From Bacteroidota bacterium (GTDB lineage: Bacteria > Bacteroidota > Ignavibacteria > Kapaibacteriales > UBA2268), in contig JAKIZN010000022.1 of NCBI GenBank assembly GCA_022708005.1, positions 1 to 12,277 on the forward strand: DNA of 12,277 nucleotides. The letters are read 5' to 3'. The first letter of the stretch is position 1. The number at the start of each line of letters is the position of its first letter. Positions 7,313 through 12,277 of the stretch are shown here, piece after piece. The notes beneath the pieces are model-generated. The model was not told where the DNA came from, did no database searches, and was given only the letters and a program-made list of their open reading frames with translations. The position numbers and the translations under genes were made by a program.

Positions 7313-9745
7313 TTACTTCCCGTTAAATCTTATTTCAACTTTTAGAAAACGTTTAGTTTCTGGTCTGATTTTAAATTTTTCGCTAATTCTTTTGCCAAGC
7401 ACCCAAATTATATCGTTTTTGGTGGATAGCAGCAAAAAGTTCTGTCTATCCACAAATGGCACTTTTTCATTTGTTAAAAAATCAGCAATTTTAACATTTC
7501 CCATCATTCCAATGGGCTGAAAGCTATCGCCCTCTCGCCAATTTCTAATGTAAAGCGCAGGCGGCACTCTGTCGTAATCGAAAAACTCTACATTTGGATT
7601 TTTGCCAAGCTCCACTTGATTTTTATTTATTTCTTTTAATATAATAGTGAAATTAGCAACTTTGAACTTTCCAATATTATCGATTACTGCATTAACTTCG
7701 CTGAAAAATTGCTTTCTTACTATGACAATTGCGTTTCTATCTTTGATGGCAAAAATAGTTTTAGATATTTCGCATTTAGAGCCAATTTCCGAATGCTGCA
7801 AATCGATTATCCTATCGATTATATTCATTGGAGGCGCCTGCATACGAAAATATTTCATTAGGGCGGATTGCAACATTTCCCCTTGAATAAATTTGTCAAA
7901 CGTTAAAAACAACTGTAACTTAATAGAAAATCTATCAGTTTGAATGTCGGTAATGATATTCGGCAAATTATTTCTGACGTAGCTATGCACTATTCTATCG
8001 GCACCTTGCAATAGCTTTGCAGTACGATTCAAAACATCAGTTATGGCTGGATTATATTCATTTGCCAATTTAGGCAAAAGGTCTAATCTAATTTTATTTC
8101 TCGTGTAATTTTGCAAAGCATTAGTTTCATCTTCTTGCCATTCAATTTTTCGAGCTTTAGCGTATTTTATTAAAGTAGATTTTTTTATATTGATGAAAGG
8201 TCTGATGAGCAGAACATCTTTCACAAATTGGCGACGATATGGAATGCCGCTAAGTCCGGTTAGTCCAGTGCCGCGAAGGAGATTAATCAAAAACGTCTCG
8301 GCAGAATCATCGGCAGTATGGGCAGTAGCAACAAAATCCGCATTAAGGGTGCGGGAAGTTCGCTCGAAAAAGCTATACCTCAAGAAGCGAGCAGCCGCTT
8401 CAATGCTTATGCCGTTTTTTTCGGCATACTGCTTGACTTTACCGCTGGACGAATAAAACGGTAGCCCATACACTTCTGCCACTTTCTTAACAAAGTTTAA
8501 GTCCGACTGCGAAGCAACACCGCGAAGATTATGGTTATAATGAGCTATAAAGAGCGTAAATTGATATTTATCCGCTAATTGCGCCATGACGTCGAGCATC
8601 ACCATCGAATCAACTCCGCCGCTCACCGCCACGACAACTTTAGAAGTTCTATCAATATACATTTCCTTAATTAAAAAATTTTCGATTTCCTGCAAAAATC
8701 CAGTAACAAAGCTATCTTTGCGGTTTTCGATAGTCAGAGCTTTAGCTTGTGGTATTTTATATATATCCGTAAGCGGTTCTATGTGTAGCTGCCTTTTTGG
8801 CTTTTGGCTTGGCTTATCGAGTATTTCATTGCCATTAATTGCGGTTACTATTTTTATCTCTGCATCATCATAATCTTTTATTGTAACAACGGGCGGCACT
8901 GGCTCGGGTTTAGTTGCTTGTGGCTTGCTTTGCTTGCCAGACTTATTTTTATGCGAACCTTTTTGCTGAAAATTGCTTTTGGGAGTAGGTGCGATTTGAG
9001 CCTGTCGGTCTGTCTGTGGAGCGTTTTCTGCCGCGGAAGTTTCGTTTGGCTCTTTAGCTCTATCTAGCGGCACAGTTACGGCTTGCTCCACTTTTGGCTC
9101 CGCGTCTTTCGGAGGAGAGTCGATTTTCGCAGCGGCGTTATCTTTTTCCGTGCTGTCATCTTTTGCTATATCGTCGCCCTTTTCCGTGCTATCGGTTTTC
9201 GCAATATCTGCATCTTTTTTAGCAGCAGCTTTCTTTTTCGCTTTATTAGCCGCATTTTTTTTCTTAATAGGCAACTTAACTTCCTTCGTATCCTCTACTG
9301 CTTCACCGCCAAGAGCGGTAGCGTCATCGGGAACATCTACTATCGCGGGGCTGCCAGAGCCTACCTCTAATTCTATTTGATGAATCTCGCCTATAGTCTT
9401 GCTTTCGGTTGTTTCCAGCGCTGCTATATCTTTAGGCTTTTCTTGTTCTTTGGTAGTTGTAACAGCAGCTTTATCTGCCTTCTTTGCTTTTTTAGTTTTA
9501 GCGACAGTAGCTTTTGTATCGCTACTTTCAGATGGCTCTTTTGCTTCGATTTTCTTTGCTTTGGCAGCTTTTTTGCTCCCGGCTTTTTTCTCTATTTTTG
9601 CAACTTCTTTGCTCTTTTTAGTAGCTGCTTCGATTGTAGCGTCGCCAGTTTCGGCAGCTGCCATAATTAAAATATCCTCATCAGTAGGTACTTTTGATTC
9701 TGCTAATTCGCTTATTATACCCAATTTTTTCTCTTTTTTTTTCAT
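7313..9745 (-). CDS. tilS: tRNA(Ile)-lysidine synthetase with long Lys/Ala-rich N-terminal extension
   Basis: Attaches lysine to C34 of tRNA-Ile(CAU) with ATP, which changes its codon reading from AUG to AUA. ATG at 9745 is preferred (810 aa) because GAGGG lies 5 nt upstream; a GTG at 9775 would add 10 residues. The catalytic core begins near residue 345: P-loop VSGGVDSMVMLD at 374-385, AHYNHNLRG at 401-409, ATAHTADDSAETFLINLLRG at 473-492, the substrate-binding domain around 550-690, and the C-terminal domain with RNWREGDSFQPIG at 734-746 and GKRISEKF at 784-791. The core, about 465 aa, is full length. The first 340 residues are low complexity (Lys, Ala, Glu, Asp, Thr), without any domain I know, apparently disordered and highly charged, with a 12-residue degenerate repeat. 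There is no ATG between residue 28 and the core, so a shorter product from an internal ATG is unlikely. First gene of the leftward operon. Confidence 0.93.
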   Translation of the reverse strand: MKKKEKKLGIISELAESKVPTDEDILIMAAAETGDATIEAATKKSKEVAKIEKKAGSKKAAKAKKIEAKEPSESSDTKATVAKTKKAKKADKAAVTTTKEQEKPKDIAALETTESKTIGEIHQIELEVGSGSPAIVDVPDDATALGGEAVEDTKEVKLPIKKKNAANKAKKKAAAKKDADIAKTDSTEKGDDIAKDDSTEKDNAAAKIDSPPKDAEPKVEQAVTVPLDRAKEPNETSAAENAPQTDRQAQIAPTPKSNFQQKGSHKNKSGKQSKPQATKPEPVPPVVTIKDYDDAEIKIVTAINGNEILDKPSQKPKRQLHIEPLTDIYKIPQAKALTIENRKDSFVTGFLQEIENFLIKEMYIDRTSKVVVAVSGGVDSMVMLDVMAQLADKYQFTLFIAHYNHNLRGVASQSDLNFVKKVAEVYGLPFYSSSGKVKQYAEKNGISIEAAARFLRYSFFERTSRTLNADFVATAHTADDSAETFLINLLRGTGLTGLSGIPYRRQFVKDVLLIRPFINIKKSTLIKYAKARKIEWQEDETNALQNYTRNKIRLDLLPKLANEYNPAITDVLNRTAKLLQGADRIVHSYVRNNLPNIITDIQTDRFSIKLQLFLTFDKFIQGEMLQSALMKYFRMQAPPMNIIDRIIDLQHSEIGSKCEISKTIFAIKDRNAIVIVRKQFFSEVNAVIDNIGKFKVANFTIILKEINKNQVELGKNPNVEFFDYDRVPPALYIRNWREGDSFQPIGMMGNVKIADFLTNEKVPFVDRQNFLLLSTKNDIIWVLGKRISEKFKIRPETKRFLKVEIRFNGK
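9098..9205 (-). repeat. Degenerate 12-residue (36-bp) repeat in the TilS extension, about 3 copies
   Basis: Within the low-complexity arm the units IAKTDSTEKGDD, IAKDDSTEKDNA and AAKIDSPPKDAE follow each other with a constant 12-residue period. The first two units are also similar at DNA level (TTTTTCCGTGCT versus CTTTTCCGTGCT on the + strand), which points to recent tandem duplication. The third has drifted. Confidence 0.7.
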
Positions 9746-9750
9746 TTTTA

Positions 9751-9755
9751 CCCTC
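9751..9755 (-). promoter_or_regulatory. Ribosome binding site deciding the tilS start
   Basis: On the minus strand GAGGG stands 5 nt before ATG 9745. The alternative GTG 9775 has nothing comparable upstream. This favours MKKKEKK as the N-terminus. Confidence 0.55.
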
Positions 9756-9811
9756 GACTTCTCGTTTATTGCCACTTATTTTTCGCTACTTTACTTGATA
9801 TTTTTTTAATT

Positions 9812-9857
9812 AATTGCAATGGCAATTTATGCAAATATAGCGAATATTGGCAATTTA
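9812..9857. repeat. Dyad and direct repeats in the tilS/thioredoxin divergent promoter region
   Basis: AATTGC (9812-9817) and GCAATT (9822-9827) form a dyad around AATG. TGGCAATTTA occurs as a direct repeat at 9820-9829 and 9848-9857, 28 bp apart. The copies flank the candidate tilS -7 element, as operator sites would. The whole 195-300 bp gap around them is very AT-rich and holds no ORF of interest. Confidence 0.45.
9832..9839 (-). promoter_or_regulatory. Candidate Bacteroidota-type -7 element for the tilS operon
   Basis: On the minus strand TATATTTG matches the TAnnTTTG consensus exactly and lies about 86 nt upstream of the tilS ATG. No TTG is found at the normal -33 distance, so the call rests on one element only. 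Confidence 0.35.
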
Positions 9858-9858
9858 A

Positions 9859-9888
9859 TTGGTAAGAATTTTAGCCTATTAACATAAT
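9859..9888 (+). promoter_or_regulatory. Candidate sigma-70-like promoter for the thioredoxin gene
   Basis: TTGGTA (9859-9864) and CATAAT (9883-9888) are separated by 18 bp and match 4 of 6 and 5 of 6 consensus bases. This would leave a leader of about 75 nt. The region is AT-rich, so chance matches are likely. Confidence 0.3.
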
Positions 9889-9960
9889 TTTTCAAATAAT
9901 ATTACTGCCAAGCAATATATTTTTTTCTTATTCGTTTATCAACTAAATATTTTTTTTATT

Positions 9961-9966
9961 GGAGAA
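9961..9966 (+). promoter_or_regulatory. Ribosome binding site deciding the thioredoxin start
   Basis: GGAGAA ends 4 nt before ATG 9971. The longer in-frame reading from TTG 9959 would begin inside or before this site, so the ATG is preferred. Confidence 0.6.
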
Positions 9967-9970
9967 AATA

Positions 9971-10354
9971 ATGGAATTTCTAACAAAAGAATCATTCATT
10001 GAAAAAGTGTTCGATTATGAAAATAGCAAAGAGTGGGAGTTCAAAGGAACGAAGCCTGCAATTATTGACTTTTATGCGGATTGGTGCGGACCTTGCAAAA
10101 TGGTTGCTCCAATATTGGAAGAACTTTCCAAAGAATACGATGGCTTGGTAGATATTTATAAAATTGACACCGAAGACCAGCAAGAGCTTGCAGCGATGTT
10201 CGGCATCAGAAGCATCCCCTCGCTTCTTTTCATTCCAGTCGGCGACAAGCCCCAAATGGCAGTCGGGGCGCTCCCAAAAGATAGCTTTATCAAGGCTATT
10301 GAAGATATTTTTTCGGTGAAACATCCGACAAAGAGCAATATTATTACGAATTAG
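9971..10354 (+). CDS. trxA: Thioredoxin
   Basis: Small cytoplasmic thiol-disulfide oxidoreductase that passes electrons from thioredoxin reductase to target proteins. Taken from ATG 9971 it has 127 aa, slightly longer than the usual 105-110. The active site WCGPC is at 38-42 inside IIDFYADWCGPCKMVAP, the buried Asp is D33, and the cis-proline loop is SIPSLLF at 81-87 with P83. The N-terminus has no signal peptide or lipobox, so it is cytoplasmic. Relative to short thioredoxins there are a few extra residues before the first strand and a hydrophilic tail after FSVKHP. It is monocistronic: divergent from tilS on the left, with hairpins following on the right. The exact role (general reductant or specialised thioredoxin) cannot be settled from the sequence. 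Confidence 0.93.
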   Translation: MEFLTKESFIEKVFDYENSKEWEFKGTKPAIIDFYADWCGPCKMVAPILEELSKEYDGLVDIYKIDTEDQQELAAMFGIRSIPSLLFIPVGDKPQMAVGALPKDSFIKAIEDIFSVKHPTKSNIITN

Positions 10355-10377
10355 CCCAAATAATTCATTAGAACTCT

Positions 10378-10410
10378 GCCTAACTGCGTATCTGTAAGGA
10401 AAGGTTAGGC
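10378..10410. terminator. 7-bp hairpin after the thioredoxin gene
   Basis: GCCTAAC (10378-10384) pairs with GTTAGGC (10404-10410) across a 19-nt loop, starting 23 nt after the thioredoxin stop. Only TTT follows, so it is a poor intrinsic terminator. It lies directly beside the long palindrome at 10415-10447 and may form one structured element with it. Confidence 0.35.
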
Positions 10411-10414
10411 TTTA

Positions 10415-10447
10415 AGATGTCCTACACCTCGAAGGTGTAGGACATCT
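10415..10447. repeat. Perfect palindrome, 15-bp arms and 3-nt loop
   Basis: AGATGTCCTACACCT (10415-10429), loop CGA, then AGGTGTAGGACATCT (10433-10447). The arms match without a mismatch. There is no T-tract on either side, so it is not a classic terminator, though the RNA hairpin would be very stable. Such intergenic palindromes are often members of dispersed REP-like families; whether this one is repeated in the genome cannot be seen here. Confidence 0.85.
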
Positions 10448-10513
10448 ATGAAAAACACTGACGCTCTCACTTGTTACCTTATGAGACAGCCCCATATAGA
10501 AAACACCTAATAG

Positions 10514-10558
10514 GCAATGGAAAAATTTCTATTGCATTATTTGAGTTAAAAATGCAAT
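10514..10558. promoter_or_regulatory. Operator-like nested dyads upstream of the 261-aa/PIN gene pair
   Basis: Dyad 1 (10514-10535): GCAAT-g-GAAA-aa-TTTC-t-ATTGC, arms matching 9 of 10. Dyad 2 (10531-10558): ATTGCATT and AATGCAAT, 8-bp perfect arms with starts 20 bp apart, about two helical turns. The dyads share the central ATTGC half-site and dyad 2 overlaps a possible -35 box, an arrangement that suits an autorepressor. Confidence 0.45.
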
Positions 10559-10569
10559 TTAGCTAAATT
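10541..10569 (+). promoter_or_regulatory. Candidate promoter for the 261-aa/PIN gene pair
   Basis: TTGAGT (10541-10546), a 17-bp spacer and TAAATT (10564-10569) match the sigma-70 boxes at 4 of 6 bases each. It lies 36 nt before the TTG start and inside the operator-like dyads. Weak on its own, since the area is AT-rich. Confidence 0.3.
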
Positions 10570-10604
10570 ATATACGTTGATATTAATAGCAGTTTCATTA
10601 CAAA

Positions 10605-11390
10605 TTGAACTTGGACAAGACTGGGCATATAGAAGTAAGGATAACCGGACGCAAAGGTAACCTTGAATTGCATCCTGACAACTATGACATTCGGGAAGTA
10701 ATTGCTATGCTTAACGATGTAGAAAATTTATTATACCCAAGTGAAAAAAAGAAAAGACCGATAATAAGCTATAAGTTAGAAGAAGGGTCAGTGAGGCAGT
10801 TATTTACAACATCTCTTCAGTATATCATTGGTTTTAATGCTATTATTGAGCAGATTAATCAAGTTCAAAATATCGACTTTCTCGATGCCAACACTGCTAC
10901 AGCCATAGAGAACATACAAAAAGCTTCAATAAAACTAGATTACGCGTTTAGCCTAAAAACTTCGTTGGAACAAACGAATGAATTGTATATTGACAAGACA
11001 ACTACGTATTTTAGAACAGAAGTTTTATGGGTTGATGCGGATTTATATTTTTATGGGAAAATCACCAATGCAGGTGGCAAAGATAAAGCAAATATCCACA
11101 TTCTTACCGAAGAACTTGGAACTGTAAAAATTCAGACACCAATTAGTTTTTTAGAGCAATATGACGAGAATTTATTATACAAAACTTTTGGCGTTCATGC
11201 TACTGGAAAGCAGCACTCTGAAACAGGAGAAATTGACACTTCATCTTTGCAGTTTGTTAAATTAATAAACTACTATCCCAAATATGATGAAGATTATTTA
11301 TCGAAGCTGAGAGCGAAGGCAAAAAAAAACTGGCTGGGAACGATAAACCCAGAAAGTTGGCTCTCTGAAGTAAGAGGTAGCTATGATTAG
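10605..11390 (+). CDS. Unrecognised 261-aa protein, first gene of a pair with a PIN-domain protein
   Basis: I do not recognise a named family. The frame opens after TAG 10587-10589 and has no ATG before 10707; TTG at 10605 or 10611 is taken because the residues that follow (HIEVRITGRKGNLELHP) look like a genuine beta hairpin. There is no Shine-Dalgarno. Three parts are visible: an N-terminal alpha/beta region with DNYDIREVIAML and a SYKLEEGSVRQLF strand (residues 1-75); a helical stretch (75-130); and a beta-rich region at 136-222 (LYFYGKITNAGG, LGTVKIQTP, LYKTFGVHATGKQ) that resembles a small beta barrel of OB or SH3 type. It ends with a basic KLRAKAKKNW segment and a tail. No signal peptide or membrane segment. 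Its stop lies inside the PIN gene start (ATGATTAG), so the two are coupled. It may be an antitoxin or partner protein of the PIN enzyme; this is inference. Confidence 0.75.
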   Translation: MNLDKTGHIEVRITGRKGNLELHPDNYDIREVIAMLNDVENLLYPSEKKKRPIISYKLEEGSVRQLFTTSLQYIIGFNAIIEQINQVQNIDFLDANTATAIENIQKASIKLDYAFSLKTSLEQTNELYIDKTTTYFRTEVLWVDADLYFYGKITNAGGKDKANIHILTEELGTVKIQTPISFLEQYDENLLYKTFGVHATGKQHSETGEIDTSSLQFVKLINYYPKYDEDYLSKLRAKAKKNWLGTINPESWLSEVRGSYD

Positions 11391-11871
11391 TGCCGCTTTG
11401 CTTGACACAAGCTTCTTTCTGAGATTTTTAAACGACGAAGATCCACTATTTAGTAATGCTGATAATTACTTCCGCTTTTTCCTACAGAGTGATATTGCTA
11501 TGATAATATCTACAATTAGTGTGGCTGAGTATTGTGTGGGTGGCGACTTAAGCGAGCTTCCCCTAAAGATTCTTCAAATCTTGCCGTTTAATTTGCTGCA
11601 CTCAAAGCGCACTGGAGAATTGGCTCGCATTGCTTTTGAAAGAAGAAAAAAGGGAGAATTAAAAATCAGTTCAAGAAATATCATCCCAAATGATACAAAA
11701 CTATTTGCGCAAGCTGACTGCGAGAAAACAATCAACATATATTTGTCGTCGGACACAGAAAGCAAAAAGATATTTGACCAAATAAAACGAGAAACAGAGC
11801 TAAAGTTTCAATTTGTTGATTTAAGCGTTCCCTATCACGAAACATTTAGTATCTTACCATTCATCAAGTAA
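11383..11871 (+). CDS. PIN-domain protein, putative VapC-like ribonuclease toxin
   Basis: A 162-aa protein with the layout of a PIN nuclease, a fold whose acidic residues bind Mg/Mn and cut RNA. Candidate metal ligands: Asp8 in LLDTSFFLRFLN, Glu49 in ISTISVAEYCVGG, Asp104 in IPNDTKLFAQA, and Asp124 in YLSSDTESKKIF. The order D-E-D-D matches the family. The sequence is longer than a typical VapC (about 130 aa): it has an extra charged segment around 85-102 and a C-terminal strand and tail. The start ATG 11383 overlaps the upstream stop by 8 nt, so expression is tied to the 261-aa gene. That partner is far larger than usual VapB antitoxins and shows no obvious AbrB, RHH or HTH motif, so this is not a standard VapBC pair. 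A non-toxin PIN role in RNA processing is also possible. Confidence 0.78.
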   Translation: MISAALLDTSFFLRFLNDEDPLFSNADNYFRFFLQSDIAMIISTISVAEYCVGGDLSELPLKILQILPFNLLHSKRTGELARIAFERRKKGELKISSRNIIPNDTKLFAQADCEKTINIYLSSDTESKKIFDQIKRETELKFQFVDLSVPYHETFSILPFIK

Positions 11872-11900
11872 TTCTCCTCCCCATTCAACCGCATAAATTG

Positions 11901-11925
11901 AGCAAGGCAATGCCACTGCTTTTTC
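11901..11925 (+). terminator. Weak intrinsic terminator after the PIN gene
   Basis: AGCA/TGCT and GGC/GCC pair around AAT (AGCA-A-GGC-AAT-GCC-AC-TGCT), followed at once by TTTTTC and a T-rich stretch. It begins 30 nt after the PIN stop. The stem is imperfect but the position and T-tract fit. Confidence 0.4.
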
Positions 11926-11944
11926 TATATTTTATAGCATCCTT

Positions 11945-12241
11945 TTACTCTACCGTAACGTCCAATAAATGCTGGTCATTGTCCGATAGCGGCTCTTTGT
12001 ATTGTGCTATGTGCGAGGCAGGTGATAGCTGTGTCGGCGATCCAATATCTGAGTATTTCTTGCTGTTTTCTAATATTTTTATAATCCTATTTTTTATAAT
12101 CCTATGAAGCCTTAGAGTCTCTCTATATTTCAACTCAACGCTTTTGGTACGACATAGCCTTTCGAGAGCCGGCTCCAAAGAGCTGTACTTTCTGCCTTTT
12201 GCACTTGCGATTTTTATATTGTAATTCAACACATCTATCAC
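11945..12241 (-). CDS. Small unrecognised ORF, 98 aa
   Basis: The frame opens with GTG 12241 right after a TAA. AGGAGGGAG at 12254-12262 (minus strand) resembles a strong Shine-Dalgarno but lies 12-15 nt before the GTG, further than usual. The predicted protein is hydrophilic, with a basic helical centre (LERLCRTKSVELKYRETLRLHRIIKNRIIKI at 27-57, broken here only by description) and a polar tail. No motif, signal peptide or known family is visible. It is preferred over the overlapping 69-aa reading on the + strand, which is hydrophobic and looks like its shadow. It converges on the PIN gene with 73 bp between. It carries an in-frame tandem duplication. It may be a short real gene, or the remnant of a longer one. 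Confidence 0.4.
   Translation of the reverse strand: MIDVLNYNIKIASAKGRKYSSLEPALERLCRTKSVELKYRETLRLHRIIKNRIIKILENSKKYSDIGSPTQLSPASHIAQYKEPLSDNDQHLLDVTVE
12076..12105. repeat. 15-bp perfect tandem repeat, two copies
   Basis: TTTTTATAATCCTAT occurs twice in direct succession (12076-12090, 12091-12105). Fifteen bases equal five codons, so in the minus-strand small ORF it gives a RIIKN-RIIKI duplication without breaking the frame. Confidence 0.85.
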
Positions 12242-12277
12242 CTTAAAATATTACTCCCTCCTATATCAATATTATCG

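Noticed and set aside
9775..9775. GTG 9775 as tilS start
   Set aside because: It lacks a ribosome binding site, whereas ATG 9745 has GAGGG at 5 nt.
9150..9809. Hydrophobic ORFs on the + strand opposite the TilS extension
   Set aside because: They are the complement of Lys/Ala/Glu codons, which always gives Phe/Leu/Ser/Cys-rich readings. The minus frame is continuous with the TilS core and has a ribosome binding site.
10355..10604. Small RNA or tRNA gene in the gap after thioredoxin
   Set aside because: Two hairpins are present, but no cloverleaf, T-loop sequence or known RNA family pattern was seen.
11898..12107. 69-aa hydrophobic ORF on the + strand with a TTG start, possible membrane peptide
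   Set aside because: It lies opposite the 98-aa minus ORF, starts inside the terminator-like hairpin after the PIN gene, has no ribosome binding site, and its hydrophobic end comes from the AT-rich tandem repeat.

Overview
The window looks like a chromosomal segment of an AT-rich bacterium of the Bacteroidota/Chlorobi/Ignavibacteriota/Kapabacteria type. This rests on scarce Shine-Dalgarno sequences, TAnnTTTG-like -7 elements and the style of the housekeeping proteins. The placement is an inference and the phylum is not certain. No rRNA, tRNA, CRISPR array or intact insertion sequence was seen.

Layout from left to right. (1) 1-812 (+): the C-terminal part of a beta-class (Mod-like) DNA methyltransferase, cut by the window edge. 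(2) 887-3457 (-): a three-gene run, read right to left as a short-chain dehydrogenase, rmlB (dTDP-glucose 4,6-dehydratase) and an rmlD-type dTDP-4-dehydrorhamnose reductase. This is nucleotide-sugar metabolism, but rmlA and rmlC are absent from the window. (3) 3527-4792 (+): folC, folylpolyglutamate/dihydrofolate synthase, divergent from the sugar genes. (4) 4812-9745 (-): a tight operon read right to left as tilS, hpt, truA and a divergent aspartate kinase. tilS and truA modify tRNA, hpt salvages purines, and tilS-hpt adjacency is common in bacteria. This TilS carries a very long Lys/Ala/Glu-rich N-terminal extension. (5) 9971-10354 (+): a WCGPC thioredoxin, divergent from tilS across an intergenic region rich in ATTGC-type repeats.

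(6) 10355-12277 is the accessory-looking end. It holds two hairpins, one a perfect palindrome with 15-bp arms, and then a dyad-rich promoter region. Next comes a two-gene unit: an unrecognised 261-aa protein whose stop overlaps the start of a PIN-domain putative ribonuclease. After a weak terminator, a small unrecognised ORF on the minus strand contains an in-frame 15-bp tandem duplication.

The best candidates for something undescribed are the 261-aa/PIN pair with its operator-like dyads, the TilS extension, and the 15-bp-arm palindrome. The rest is mostly ordinary housekeeping with some local oddities: an rmlD start that is unclear or frameshifted, a degenerate aspartokinase, and a changed glycine in the RmlB nucleotide-binding loop.
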